64,000 nucleotides of DNA from CAUJGP01 sp964612425 (GCA_964612425.1 CAZTDX010000001.1:65512-129511), one strand, 5' to 3'; positions 43,980 through 53,658 are shown, counted from the first letter of the stretch. Program-made: numbers and translations. Notes: a model not told the origin generated them from the letters alone.

Positions 43980-44402
43980 ATGTCGTTTTTTAAATGGGAC
44001 AGCAACATTTATAGCTTGGAAATCTCACAGATGGATGAGGAACATCAAAAGCTTATTGAAATTATGAATAATCTTCACCATAAAAATGAGCTAAGAAGAG
44101 GAAAATCAGAATTATCAAAAATTATCCAAGAGCTTTATGATTATGTAGTATTCCACTTTCAAAGCGAAGAGACTTATTTATTAAGTATTCAGTATCCAAA
44201 TCTAGAAGCACATAAAAAAATTCACGTTAAACTTCTTTTAGAATTAAAGCATTTTCAACTAGAATATGACTTACAAAATTCATCTACACTGAACGCACGT
44301 TTTTTTGAGTTTTTAGAAATGTGGCTTTCCTCTCACATTCAACATTTTGATAAAGACTATAGTTTATTTTTAAAAAGTTTACCAAATCCGCATCAAACTT
44401 AG
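43980..44402 (+). CDS. Bacteriohemerythrin
   Basis: 140-residue four-helix bundle that binds O2 through a di-iron centre. Ligands in order: DEEHQKL (His), YVVFHFQSEETYL (His and Glu), HKKIHVKLL (His), and HIQHFDKDYS (His and Asp). All are present. Found in many motile or microaerobic bacteria, where it senses or carries oxygen. Its 3' end overlaps the convergent gene below by 24 bases. AGAGGAATAAAAAATA precedes the ATG. Confidence 0.92.
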   Translation: MSFFKWDSNIYSLEISQMDEEHQKLIEIMNNLHHKNELRRGKSELSKIIQELYDYVVFHFQSEETYLLSIQYPNLEAHKKIHVKLLLELKHFQLEYDLQNSSTLNARFFEFLEMWLSSHIQHFDKDYSLFLKSLPNPHQT

Positions 44403-44957
44403 ATTAAAAATCAAACCCCATTTCTCAAATCCTTCGGCAAATTGTGTGGGAAAAATTGAACCTAATTCTCCACTCATCAACCAGTGTTCCGCCACAGGAA
44501 GACGTAAACCAATACCAGCCTCTACTCCTACCAAACTCAATCGAGAGGCGTGCTGGTCATATTTCCCTGTAAAATAATCAACACCAAGAAAGTAAAATGG
44601 TTTTATATTTTCTATCTGTATTAACATCTCTCTCTGAGCATCTAAACGAAAAGACTTGAGTCTTCCATTGCTGCGATTATGAAAAAGAACTTGATCCGAA
44701 TAATCTATTTGTACTATCCACGGATCGGAGAATTTGGAAGGATCGGAAAATTCGGACGGTTCAGAGTGTTCATCAAACACAGGTGTGAATTGCATTCGCA
44801 ACGAGACTAATCCAGGTGAACCAAATGATAGACCAAAAGCTTTAGTATATGAAAATTGGTCTTGTGAAAAACAAGGCAAAGTAAAGAATAATATCCATTG
44901 GAGAATAAAAAAAGAGGCCAAAACAATTAGGCCTCTCTTTTTAATTAAATTATTCAT
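44379..44957 (-). CDS. Small secreted barrel-like outer-membrane protein, unknown family
   Basis: ATG 44957 gives 192 residues. The signal peptide runs to about FSQDQ (near 36). A short Ser/Pro/Asp repeat (SEPSEFSDPSKFSDP) comes from an 18-base tandem duplication near 44720-44760 (GGATCGGARAATT units). Strands such as FYFLGVDYFTGKYD, VGVEAGIGLRLPV and a C-terminal aromatic (LMRIW) suit an eight-strand barrel. It lies downstream of pilR and may be cotranscribed with it. Alternative start 44993 lies inside pilR. Confidence 0.55.
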   Translation of the reverse strand: MNNLIKKRGLIVLASFFILQWILFFTLPCFSQDQFSYTKAFGLSFGSPGLVSLRMQFTPVFDEHSEPSEFSDPSKFSDPWIVQIDYSDQVLFHNRSNGRLKSFRLDAQREMLIQIENIKPFYFLGVDYFTGKYDQHASRLSLVGVEAGIGLRLPVAEHWLMSGELGSIFPTQFAEGFEKWGLIFNLSLMRIW

Positions 44958-44970
44958 ATCTTGAGCGATT

Positions 44971-46374
44971 CTACTCTTCATCCTCTTCATCACCCATCGT
45001 TCCTAGCCCGTATTTTTCAACTCGATATCTCATAGAACGAAAAGAAATATTAAGAAGTTTTGCCGCTTTCTTTTTTGTCCCATTGGCAACGTGGATGGCC
45101 TTAATGAGTAATTCTTTTTCGATCTGACCAACAATTTTATCTAAATCTATTCCTTCTTGCCCGATTTCAATTTCGTGACTAGAAGCCATTTTACGACCAG
45201 AAGGAGTATTCACAAACGGAGGTAAACTCTCTGGTAATATGGTGGAGCCAGCTTCTAATGCTACCGTTCGCTCAATAATATTTTCTAACTCTCTGACGTT
45301 TCCTGGATAATCATACTTTCGTAAAATATCCATGGCCTCCTGACTGATGCCACCTATATTTTTATTGAGTCGTTCATTGTATTTTTTCAAGAAGTGATTC
45401 GCCAATAAATTAATATCGTCGCGTCTTTCTCTCAGAGACGGAGTTTTAATTAAAATCACATTCAATCGATAAAACAAATCTTGCCTAAAAGTACCTTCGT
45501 TAACCATTTTTTCTAAATCACGGTTAGTTGCGGCAATAATTCTAACTTCGATTTTTATGTCGTCGGTTGCTCCAACACGACGAATGATTCGCTCTTGGAT
45601 TGCGCGAAGAAGTTTCACCTGAATTGAAAGTGGCAATTCACCGACTTCATCTAAAAAGAGAGTTCCCCCATCCGCAACTTCAAATAAACCTGATTTATCA
45701 GTAACAGCTCCCGTGAAAGACCCTTTTTTATGTCCAAACATTTCAGATTCCATTAAATTTTCAGGAATCGCACCGCAGTTAATTGTAACAAATGGTTTAT
45801 CTTTCAGGGGACCATTATAATGAATCGCTTTAGCAACAACTTCTTTACCCGTTCCCGACTCTCCCGTAATTAACACATTTGTCGGAGCTTGTGAAACTCG
45901 TCTCACTAATTCAAAAATTCGATGCATTGGCTCTGTGTTACCAATAATATTCTGAAACGAATTTTCTTTACCGAGTTCTTTTTTGAGTGTGCGGTTTTCA
46001 ACTTCTAAAACTTTACTCTTTAGAGCATTACCGATGACAATTCTAACTTCATCGATTTTAAAAGGCTTTGTGATATAATCATAAGCCCCCATTTTCATAG
46101 CTTCTACAGCAGTCTCAGTAGTTCCAAACGCCGTAATCATCATAAAGAGAGTGTCAGGAAATCCGTCTTTAACATGCTTTAATAATTCCATCCCTGTTAC
46201 TTGAGGCATTTGAAGATCTGAAATAATGAGTTCAAAAGATTTTTTCTTTAGTAAATCAATAGCTTTGGCACCATCCTCTGCCAGAGTGACTTCGTAGCCC
46301 TCTTTTCTAAGCATTATATCTAAAAATTCGCGTATAGATTCTTCATCATCAACAACTAGAATTCGAGGTTTCAT
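44971..46374 (-). CDS. pilR: Sigma-54-dependent response regulator PilR
   Basis: NtrC-family activator paired with PilS, here likely controlling pilin and pilus genes. Receiver domain has ILVVDDEES and phosphoacceptor LIISDLQMPQ (near residue 53) with FKID. AAA+ domain has Walker A GESGTGKEV, sigma-54 contact loop GSFTGA (Ser in place of Ala), Walker B FLDEVGELP, and arginine-finger region. The C-terminal Fis-type helix-turn-helix is KKKAAKLLNISFRSMRYRVE. The start is ATG 46374 with AAGGAG eight bases before; a TTG lies two codons upstream. Ends EDEEDEE-like acidic tail (GDEEDEE). Confidence 0.9.
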   Translation of the reverse strand: MKPRILVVDDEESIREFLDIMLRKEGYEVTLAEDGAKAIDLLKKKSFELIISDLQMPQVTGMELLKHVKDGFPDTLFMMITAFGTTETAVEAMKMGAYDYITKPFKIDEVRIVIGNALKSKVLEVENRTLKKELGKENSFQNIIGNTEPMHRIFELVRRVSQAPTNVLITGESGTGKEVVAKAIHYNGPLKDKPFVTINCGAIPENLMESEMFGHKKGSFTGAVTDKSGLFEVADGGTLFLDEVGELPLSIQVKLLRAIQERIIRRVGATDDIKIEVRIIAATNRDLEKMVNEGTFRQDLFYRLNVILIKTPSLRERRDDINLLANHFLKKYNERLNKNIGGISQEAMDILRKYDYPGNVRELENIIERTVALEAGSTILPESLPPFVNTPSGRKMASSHEIEIGQEGIDLDKIVGQIEKELLIKAIHVANGTKKKAAKLLNISFRSMRYRVEKYGLGTMGDEEDEE

Positions 46375-46401
46375 TTCCAATTCTCCTTAAACAATAACAG
46401 T

Positions 46402-48039
46402 TTATGCCATTAGTTTCAGACTATCAGCTTCTTTAATTTTAATCACGAACTCTGTTCCTTTTCCTACTTCACTCTCGACTATGATAGAGGCGCCATGTGC
46501 TTCGAAAATTTTATGAGTCACGGCTAGACCAAGTCCAGTGCCTTTACTTTTGGTTGTATAAAAAGGCTCAAAGATTCTGTTTTTAGTTTCTTCACTCATT
46601 CCTGAGCCAGAATCACGAATCCGCAATGAGATAACACCTTGATCAACGCTGATCGAAATTTGAAGCTCTGGATTTTCGACTTTTTCCATTGCCTGGTAAG
46701 CATTAATGACAATATTCAATAAGGCTTGTTTAAGCTTATCTTTATACCCAAAAATATAATAATCCCTCGACCAGAGTCGAGTTTGCTTAATATCAGAACG
46801 AATTTTATTGTTAAAAGTAATCAGCTCGAGCACTTCCTTCATTAAGGACGAAAGATTCACTTTATCTGTGGGGGGCGGAAGCGGTTTAGCATAATCTAAA
46901 AATTCACTGATCAATAAATTCAGACGGTCAGTTTCACGAATAACGATATTAAACAACCGTTTATCTTCTTCGGTTCCTGCTTGCATTGATAATAATTGAA
47001 CACTTCCACTGATGCTCGCAAGAGGGTTTCGAATTTCGTGAGCAATGCCAGCAGCTAATTTTCCTACCGCCGCCAGTTTTTCATGATTTCGTAATGTTTC
47101 CTCTAATTCTCTAATTTCTGAAACATCTTCTAAAACTAAAATCTCTCCCCTTAATTCCGATTCCTCTGGAGTTCCTTTAAAATCTTCATTTTCACTAACA
47201 ATCATATCGGCATGTTGGCAGCGAATCGTTCGCCGTGATTCTCGATCTTTTCCAATAAAAAACTCAATAGCACCTTTTTGATTCTTTTGAGCTTCTTTGA
47301 TATTTTTATATAATTTTGCCCATTGTTTTTCATCATTATAATTTGCCGGTCCTATGATTTCTTCCGCCCGACTATTCCCCTGAACAATATGGCCCTCATA
47401 ATCGATTGTAATAACCCCCGATGGTATTTGACTTAATATGAGTTCATGGAGGTTTTTGATCTTCTTCATATCTCGATGAGCAAGATCGAGTCGAATTCCT
47501 AAAGAATCTAAATAAAAACTCAATTGACCTGACAAGACTGAAATCATTACTAAAGACATATTATTTACTGAAATATTAAATAAATGGGCAATAAGTCTAG
47601 TTTCATTTGAAATCAGTAATGACAGATTATAGCCAATTAAACTTAATAGCCCAATTAAATAACTACCTCGAGATTTTAAAGTTAATCCAGCTCCTACAAT
47701 ATTAATCATATGAAGCAAAAGAAACATCGATTGATTCCAGTGAACTGAAATCATCAAGGCAGAAATAAGCATACTGTTGAATATATATAAAAGCCACCAA
47801 TACATTGAAGCTTTTTTAAGTTCATCATAAAAAAGAATTCCCATAGAAAAGGCAAAGGAACTCAATGCACTGATCAGTTGAAATGGAATAATAAACTCGG
47901 TATTGAAAAATTCTTTCTGAAAAAAACTTGAGATATGAACAATAAAATTGCAAACTCCCCAAAAGCCAACCACCAACGTGAGCGCCCCCCACGTCCAACT
48001 ATTTTCACTTTTTATGGTTACGTCCTTTAGAGACTTCAT
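46402..48039 (-). CDS. pilS: Sensor histidine kinase PilS
   Basis: Membrane kinase with about six transmembrane helices (residues 17-180), a PAS domain (GVITIDYEGHIVQGNSRAEE), the HisKA phosphoacceptor in AAGIAHEIRNPLASISG, and a HATPase_c domain (NIVINAYQAM, RIRDSGSGMSEETKNRIFE, GTGLGLAVTHKI). This is the standard PilS architecture and it sits 27 bases upstream of pilR. Intact catalytic motifs. Signal sensed through the membrane domain is not known. Confidence 0.9.
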   Translation of the reverse strand: MKSLKDVTIKSENSWTWGALTLVVGFWGVCNFIVHISSFFQKEFFNTEFIIPFQLISALSSFAFSMGILFYDELKKASMYWWLLYIFNSMLISALMISVHWNQSMFLLLHMINIVGAGLTLKSRGSYLIGLLSLIGYNLSLLISNETRLIAHLFNISVNNMSLVMISVLSGQLSFYLDSLGIRLDLAHRDMKKIKNLHELILSQIPSGVITIDYEGHIVQGNSRAEEIIGPANYNDEKQWAKLYKNIKEAQKNQKGAIEFFIGKDRESRRTIRCQHADMIVSENEDFKGTPEESELRGEILVLEDVSEIRELEETLRNHEKLAAVGKLAAGIAHEIRNPLASISGSVQLLSMQAGTEEDKRLFNIVIRETDRLNLLISEFLDYAKPLPPPTDKVNLSSLMKEVLELITFNNKIRSDIKQTRLWSRDYYIFGYKDKLKQALLNIVINAYQAMEKVENPELQISISVDQGVISLRIRDSGSGMSEETKNRIFEPFYTTKSKGTGLGLAVTHKIFEAHGASIIVESEVGKGTEFVIKIKEADSLKLMA

Positions 48040-48075
48040 TCAGGTCCTTTTTATTTTAATTCAGTTAAACAATTT

Positions 48076-49320
48076 TTAGTGACCATTAGTAACAGCATCA
48101 GCCATTCCAAAAATAGGTAAGTACATTGCAAGCACCAGAACGGCAATAACACTACCAATAACTACTAGCAATATGGGCTCGATTAAAGTCATTAACCCTT
48201 TAACAGCATTATCTACTTCATCTTCATAAAAATCGGCGATTTTACCAAGCATGGCATCGAGCGCACCCGTTTGCTCTCCAATCTCAATCATTTGAGCCAC
48301 CATTTTAGGAATAATAGATATCTTCGCAACAGGCCCTGCGAATCCCTTTCCCACAGCGACTAAATCTCGACACTTTAATATTTCATCTTCGATGACCGCA
48401 TTGCCTACAGTTCTTGCCCCAACTTCAATAGCTTCTAAGAGTGGAACGCCTGATGAGAGCAACGTCGACATCGTTCTTGAAAATCTAGCCACCCCTGATT
48501 TTATATAAACATCACCAAAAAGCGGAATTTGCATCAAAATTGCATCTATAGTTTTTTTCCCATCATCAGTATTATAGTAATTTTTAATCGTTATTGGTAT
48601 CCCAATTGCAAATATCAAAGCCATCCACCAGCTCTCACGTAGCCAATGACTCATGCCAATGACTTGTTGAGTGAGCCAAGGCAAGTCCCCACCGGATGTT
48701 TTGTACATTTCTTGAAACTTTGGAATAATAAATACCAGAATCAATGCAATTACTAGTCCCGCCAATCCTAAAATCATTGTTGGATACATCATTGCTGACT
48801 TAATTTGGCTTTTAAGTTTTTCTGTTTTTTCTAAATACGACGACATTCTTGAAAGAATGGTATCTAAAGCTCCCGAAGCTTCCCCTGCTCTCACCATATT
48901 ACAATAAAAATTATCAAAACACGCAGGATGCATCGACATCGATTCTGCAAGAGGCTTTCCACCTTCTAAAGAACTTTTAGTTTTAGCTAAAACCTCTTTA
49001 AGTACAGGCGTCGTACTCCCTTGAATGAGCACACCTAACGACTCAACAACGGGAATCCCGGCATTAATGAGGGTGGTAAATTGTCGTGTAAAAATTTGCA
49101 ATTCTTTGGACTTTACTTTAGGAGCTAATAATTGATCCAAAAAACTTTTCTTCACAACTCTTTTAGCCACTCGAGTGCGATCACCCACTAAAATAATTTT
49201 TAATGGCACTAAATTCTTAGCTCTAATTTTTGCTTTAGCATCATTCGAATCAATGGCTTCCAATTCACCATTAATCGCTTTTCCATTTAAAGTTTGCGCA
49301 GAATATTTAAAGACAGGCAA
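48076..49320 (-). CDS. pilC: Type IV pilus inner-membrane platform protein PilC
   Basis: 414-residue platform protein (GspF family) that couples the motor ATPases to pilin movement. N-terminal cytoplasmic part (YSAQTLNGKAINGELEA), then LQIFTRQFTTLINAGIPVVE and the three hydrophobic helices, with the repeat FSRTMSTLLSSGVPLLEA as the second GspF unit. YLPIFGMADAV ends the protein. Located next to pilB and the pilT-like gene, one base apart from the latter, as in a single operon. Confidence 0.93.
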   Translation of the reverse strand: MPVFKYSAQTLNGKAINGELEAIDSNDAKAKIRAKNLVPLKIILVGDRTRVAKRVVKKSFLDQLLAPKVKSKELQIFTRQFTTLINAGIPVVESLGVLIQGSTTPVLKEVLAKTKSSLEGGKPLAESMSMHPACFDNFYCNMVRAGEASGALDTILSRMSSYLEKTEKLKSQIKSAMMYPTMILGLAGLVIALILVFIIPKFQEMYKTSGGDLPWLTQQVIGMSHWLRESWWMALIFAIGIPITIKNYYNTDDGKKTIDAILMQIPLFGDVYIKSGVARFSRTMSTLLSSGVPLLEAIEVGARTVGNAVIEDEILKCRDLVAVGKGFAGPVAKISIIPKMVAQMIEIGEQTGALDAMLGKIADFYEDEVDNAVKGLMTLIEPILLVVIGSVIAVLVLAMYLPIFGMADAVTNGH

Positions 49321-49321
49321 T

Positions 49322-50380
49322 TTATCCTCCTAACTGCGACAAATATCGGTCTAACTCATCTAAATTAGGAGAAGCTAAAAAAGCTTCTTTTAAATTTATT
49401 TTTTTTCTTAGAAAGAGCTGAAGTAGAGAGCGATTCATTGATTTCATTCCTTGTTTTTCACCCTGAGAATTTACATAATTCATGATTTCAATGACCTCAC
49501 CTGCTCGAAGTAAGTCTCGAAGAGATTCATTAAAAAGTATAATTTCCTGAGCTAGAACATACTGATCCTGTAGCGACGATAGCAATCTTTGATTTACAAA
49601 TAAGCTCATGCTTTGTGCGAGTCTTTCAAAAAAGAACTCCCGTTTTTCTTCAAGGACTAAATGATTGATACGATTTTGAAACGAAGATAAACTATCCACA
49701 CCTACAGTAAGAAGAACAACCTTTCCGGCTTCCACCAGATTTAATGATCGATTAATATTCTCAATACTAAAGGGAGTATCAATCGCTACAACATCAGCTG
49801 ATTCTAAACTTTGCCAAATGGATTCAGAAATAGAGTTAAACCCTACTTCAAAACTTGTTATCACCGATTTATTCATTTGAAACATTCGATCGACAACAGT
49901 CTCAACAATAGCAACGTGAGCAGAACGAGTTTGATTTACAACTTCAAGCAATTTTCCCATCAGTGTGGACTTACCACTCCATGTGGGTCCAGCAATCAGA
50001 ATAAGTCCCTTCCCTTTCAAGACTTGATCTGTAATGACTGTAGGAATCGTGGCCTTAATATCGTCACTTTTCTCAACTAAAATTGTTTTTAAATTACCTG
50101 AGTATCCGAGCTTATGCCGATAAATATGAAAATTAATATTAAACCCGCGATTGAGACTCACACTGCCCGTAACTACACCCTCATTTTGTAAAGTTTCTTT
50201 TTGTCTCTCAGATAAAATGGAAAACAAAGTTTCACGAACCTCCTCGCTATCGAGGCGCTGATTGGTCACTGGTATCCATCCGTCCTGAGTTCTTATGCGA
50301 GGCTCAGAAAAAGGGGACATCAAAATTTCAGAGGAAGAATTCTTTTTCGTTTTCTCAAAAATCTCAATCACTTTTTCCAT
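49322..50380 (-). CDS. Degenerate PilT-like ATPase homologue, probably catalytically dead
   Basis: 352 residues with the overall PilT length and order. The Walker A is GPTWSGKST (Trp in place of Gly in GPTGSGKST). The Walker B and Asp box (normally DPD-x-I-x-x-GE-x-RD) is replaced by SADVVAIDTPFS, and the His box (G-H-L-V-x-x-T-L-H-T) reads GKVVLLTVGVDS, so the catalytic Glu and conserved His are gone. The surrounding helices still align with PilT (FNESLRDLLRAGEV). It fills the slot between pilB and pilC and is tightly coupled to both. It may be a structural or regulatory partner of PilB rather than a retraction motor. Confidence 0.85.
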   Translation of the reverse strand: MEKVIEIFEKTKKNSSSEILMSPFSEPRIRTQDGWIPVTNQRLDSEEVRETLFSILSERQKETLQNEGVVTGSVSLNRGFNINFHIYRHKLGYSGNLKTILVEKSDDIKATIPTVITDQVLKGKGLILIAGPTWSGKSTLMGKLLEVVNQTRSAHVAIVETVVDRMFQMNKSVITSFEVGFNSISESIWQSLESADVVAIDTPFSIENINRSLNLVEAGKVVLLTVGVDSLSSFQNRINHLVLEEKREFFFERLAQSMSLFVNQRLLSSLQDQYVLAQEIILFNESLRDLLRAGEVIEIMNYVNSQGEKQGMKSMNRSLLQLFLRKKINLKEAFLASPNLDELDRYLSQLGG

Positions 50381-52102
50381 TTATGTATCCTTCACTGAAG
50401 CGCTGAGGACTTCTTCAACTGTAGTCTGCCCACGCTTTAATTTCAAAAGTGCTGAACGTCTTAAGGTTCTCATTCCTTCTAGTTTCGCTAATCGACGAAG
50501 ATCATTCGAGGTCGCGCCACTCATTACCGCTTCTTTTACTTTTTCACTCATGGGCATGAGTTCATAAATAGCGATCCGTCCTTTAACTCCTGAGTTGTTA
50601 CAGGAATTACAACCACGCCCCTTCATGGCTTGATATTGACTGACTTCTGAAGGATCAACGCCAAGATTAATGAGTGTTTGTTCGCTCACATCTGCTGGTG
50701 CCTTACATCCTTCGCAGATTCTACCTACAAGCCGCTGCGCTACGACTAAATTGACTGTTGATGTGATAAGATAATTCGGAATGCCCATTTCAGTTAAGCG
50801 CACGATCGTGCTTGGGGCATCGTTGGTGTGAAGAGTACTCACAACCAAGTGCCCCGTGGCCGCTGCTTTAAAGGCGATTTCTGCCGTTTCTAAATCTCGA
50901 ATCTCCCCCACCATGATGATATCAGGATCTTGCCGAAGAAAGGCTTTCAGCGCCACCGAAAAATTGAGATCAATATCGGGGTTCGTTTGGACTTGATTAA
51001 TTCCTTCAAAATTAAATTCGATGGGATCTTCTGCCGTGCTGATATTAACATCAGGCGTATTTAATTCTTGAAGAGCTGAGTAAATAGTAGTTGTTTTACC
51101 GCTTCCAGTAGGTCCCGTAATTAAAACCAGACCTTGAGGTAAATGAATACAATCTCGAAATAATTTTAAATCATCAGGTTCAAATCCTAGTAGCCCCATA
51201 TCACGATTTAAATTAGATTTATCTAAGAGACGCAAACACACTTTTTCTCCCCACATGGTGGGAATCGTATTGACTCGAAAATCAATTTCTTTTCCTTTGG
51301 AAGATCGCGCCTTAATACGTCCGTCCTGTGGCTTACGCTTTTCTGCAATATCCATTTTTGACATAATCTTAAGACGACTCACAATGGCACTCGTGGAACC
51401 TTGTGGTGGGTCCATGGCATCAACGAGTGAGCCATCGATACGAAAACGAATCCTAAAGCGCTTTTCATAGGGCTCAAAATGAATATCAGAAGCTCTTTTT
51501 TTTAGCGCGTCAGCTAATACCATATTTACAAACTTAACAATAGGTGCATCATCGTTTGAGCTACCCATAGGACCATCAGTAGTGATAAATTCTAGTCCTG
51601 CACCAGCTCCTTCCAGGGCAAATTCCTCTTCTCCTTTATCGCTCATTTTTGTTTGAAGCGAAACTGCTGCAATTTTTTCTCCGAAATATTTATTAATTGA
51701 TGCAAAGATAGAGGCTTCGGGTGCAACGACAACTTGAATTTTGCTTCTTGTTAGAAAACTTAAATCATCACGAAGAAAAATATTGCTTGGGTCGGCGAAT
51801 GCCGTCACCAGCACATTTCCTTGTTTCATTACAGGGATAACACAATTTTTTTCACAAAAGTCACGATTTAAAATTTTTACCACCGCTGGGTCAATTTCAA
51901 AGCGAGATAAATCCACTGCTGGAATTTGATATAACTTCTCCATAGCTCGCGCAATTTGATCTTCTTTAACAATACCTTGTTCAACCAATACAATACCAAA
52001 ACGTTGACCAGTCTTTTTTTGAATCTCTATCGCTTTTTCTAGTTGGGCGGCTTTAATTATACCTTCTTTTACGAGAAACTCGCCAATCCGATGGCCAGCC
52101 AT
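50381..52102 (-). CDS. pilB: Type IV pilus extension ATPase PilB
   Basis: Hexameric cytoplasmic ATPase that drives pilus assembly. N-terminal MshEN-type domains (MAGHRIGEFLVKEGIIKAAQ, DPSNIFLRDDLSFL) precede the motor: Walker A GPTGSGKTTTIY, Asp box/Walker B DPDIIMVGEIRDLETAE, His box AATGHLVVSTLHTNDAP, and the tetracysteine zinc site CEGC...CNSCNNSG. All motifs are intact, unlike the neighbour. The ATG at 52102 has AAGGAG five bases upstream; a GTG two codons earlier is less likely. 573 residues. Confidence 0.95.
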   Translation of the reverse strand: MAGHRIGEFLVKEGIIKAAQLEKAIEIQKKTGQRFGIVLVEQGIVKEDQIARAMEKLYQIPAVDLSRFEIDPAVVKILNRDFCEKNCVIPVMKQGNVLVTAFADPSNIFLRDDLSFLTRSKIQVVVAPEASIFASINKYFGEKIAAVSLQTKMSDKGEEEFALEGAGAGLEFITTDGPMGSSNDDAPIVKFVNMVLADALKKRASDIHFEPYEKRFRIRFRIDGSLVDAMDPPQGSTSAIVSRLKIMSKMDIAEKRKPQDGRIKARSSKGKEIDFRVNTIPTMWGEKVCLRLLDKSNLNRDMGLLGFEPDDLKLFRDCIHLPQGLVLITGPTGSGKTTTIYSALQELNTPDVNISTAEDPIEFNFEGINQVQTNPDIDLNFSVALKAFLRQDPDIIMVGEIRDLETAEIAFKAAATGHLVVSTLHTNDAPSTIVRLTEMGIPNYLITSTVNLVVAQRLVGRICEGCKAPADVSEQTLINLGVDPSEVSQYQAMKGRGCNSCNNSGVKGRIAIYELMPMSEKVKEAVMSGATSNDLRRLAKLEGMRTLRRSALLKLKRGQTTVEEVLSASVKDT

Positions 52103-52232
52103 TATCACTCCTTGTTAATGAGAAGAATTTGCTTTCAAGTAGCATTTCACTCTAAAAGCTTAACTCGGATCTAAGTCATATTTAACTGACCCTAGGACTG
52201 GTTTTCGCAACGACTAAGGTACTGTGCAAAGT

Positions 52233-52254
52233 CGATTCTGCTGAAAAATGCCTG
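52233..52254. repeat. Dispersed intergenic repeat copy
   Basis: CGATTCTGCTGAAAAATGCC, then TG, resembles the other copies (GATTCTGCTGAAAAAGAGCC). It lies between pilB and the next gene, which are divergently transcribed. Confidence 0.55.
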
Positions 52255-52299
52255 AACTTCTTCTTTTATTTTCTAAATTAATCTGATTTAATCAGAGAG

Positions 52300-53004
52300 A
52301 TGGAAACACTCACTTGCTACTATATTTTTGAATTTAACACACCACAAGAACAGAAATACGATCTTCATTTTGATCAAAAAACAATGAGCTTGCTCGATCG
52401 AAGTTTTGCGACTCAGACTGAAATGAACTTAGATTGGGCACTTCTTGAAAATAATCAATGCAGCCATTGCCCACTATCAAAGGATAGTCATAAATACTGT
52501 CCAGCAGCTCTTTCCCTAGCCAAAGTAGCGCAAAAATTTTCCGATATGAAGTCCTACACAGAAACCAAAGTAGCCGTCATTACTAATGAGCGTACTTACT
52601 TAAAGCAAACCTCCACACAAGAAGCTCTTCAAAGTATCTTTGGTCTTATTATGGCAACCTCTGGATGCCCACATCTCAATTTTCTAAAACCAATGGCACG
52701 TTTCCATCTACCCTTTTCAAATCTCCATGAAACTATGGTAAGAAGTTTATCCTTTTATTTTCTTAAAAGTTTTTTTAATAAAGTGGAATCAAAAGAGGCG
52801 GCCACCACTTTTGATTTAAAGAAATTAACAGAAGCTTACGAAAGACTCAATATTGTCAACTACCATTTAGTTGAACGTCTCAGAACTCTTGGCAAAGGAG
52901 ATGCGGACCTTAATGCCGTCATTATTCTTGATAGTTTTGCATCACTGATGTCGATGCAGATTTCAGATAATTTTTCTGAAATTCAACCCTACTTTATTGA
53001 TTAA
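52300..53004 (+). CDS. Hypothetical cytoplasmic protein with a Cys cluster
   Basis: 234 residues, no signal peptide or membrane segment. N-terminal beta-rich part (YIFEFNTPQEQKYDLHF) leads to NNQCSHCPLSKDSHKYCPAA, a C-x-x-C and C pattern that could hold a metal or Fe-S cluster, with another CPHLNF later. The rest is helical. I recall a similar Cys-containing family in delta-proteobacteria (DUF6901), which I cannot verify. AGAGAGATGG is at the ATG. Divergent from the pil operon. Confidence 0.6.
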   Translation: METLTCYYIFEFNTPQEQKYDLHFDQKTMSLLDRSFATQTEMNLDWALLENNQCSHCPLSKDSHKYCPAALSLAKVAQKFSDMKSYTETKVAVITNERTYLKQTSTQEALQSIFGLIMATSGCPHLNFLKPMARFHLPFSNLHETMVRSLSFYFLKSFFNKVESKEAATTFDLKKLTEAYERLNIVNYHLVERLRTLGKGDADLNAVIILDSFASLMSMQISDNFSEIQPYFID

Positions 53005-53011
53005 GTTTTTT

Positions 53012-53431
53012 TTATTGACAATCCAGTGTTTGACTCGTGATCAACTCATTCTCACGATAGGTTTTAAAATAGGCTTCATCTCCGTCATTTGTAAAATGCA
53101 CGCTGATTTGTTTTTTTGAAATGGAACTATAAGAAATAAAATATTGATTTTTATTTTTGTCGGTATACAAGCTCCCACTTAATGACAGGGAGTTGATTAA
53201 CTGAGCGTTACGCATTTTTCTTAGCTTAATATATTTCGTGTTAGTGTTAGTGTTTTCACATAAAACTAATTCTTCAGTAGTATCTGTGTCTTGATTAAAT
53301 GTTTGACATGCTTTCAATGGTTTTTGATGATCGTGACACGATAAGTCCACTCCATCAACCGATGCGAATAAAAGTTCGGTTGTAAATGTCATAAATATAA
53401 AAGGAATTATTACTGTGTTCTTCAAAATCAT
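53012..53431 (-). CDS. Small secreted protein, unknown
   Basis: 139 residues. Signal peptide (IIPFIFMTFTTELLFASV) ends near residue 25. The mature part has two Cys pairs at the N-terminus (LSCHDHQKPLKACQTF) and one at the C-terminus (SQTLDCQ), so it is likely periplasmic with disulphides, and is beta-rich. No family recognised. It converges with the gene at 52300 by 7 bases. Confidence 0.55.
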   Translation of the reverse strand: MILKNTVIIPFIFMTFTTELLFASVDGVDLSCHDHQKPLKACQTFNQDTDTTEELVLCENTNTNTKYIKLRKMRNAQLINSLSLSGSLYTDKNKNQYFISYSSISKKQISVHFTNDGDEAYFKTYRENELITSQTLDCQ

Positions 53432-53458
53432 TCTTCACCTATTTTGTTTTTGAGAAAC

Positions 53459-53479
53459 TATAAACTATAATAGTTTATA
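53459..53479. promoter_or_regulatory. Perfect palindrome upstream of the secreted protein gene
   Basis: TATAAACTA TAA TAGTTTATA: 9-bp arms and a 3-bp centre, 28-48 bases upstream of the 53431 start. AT-rich and overlapping a possible -10 region, it fits an operator but could be coincidence in AT-rich DNA. Confidence 0.35.
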
Positions 53480-53658
53480 TGTAAATACTTTTACAAAATA
53501 AAATCAATTTATCCTCTATAATAGACCTACATTTAAATAATTATTATTTAATGCCAAATCGTCCACAAAAGACAAAATTTGTCACTTCGACTAAAACTCT
53601 ACAGGCTGAATTTTTAGGATAGAGCTAAACAAATGTTGCTTGATTGGATTAACGCAGA

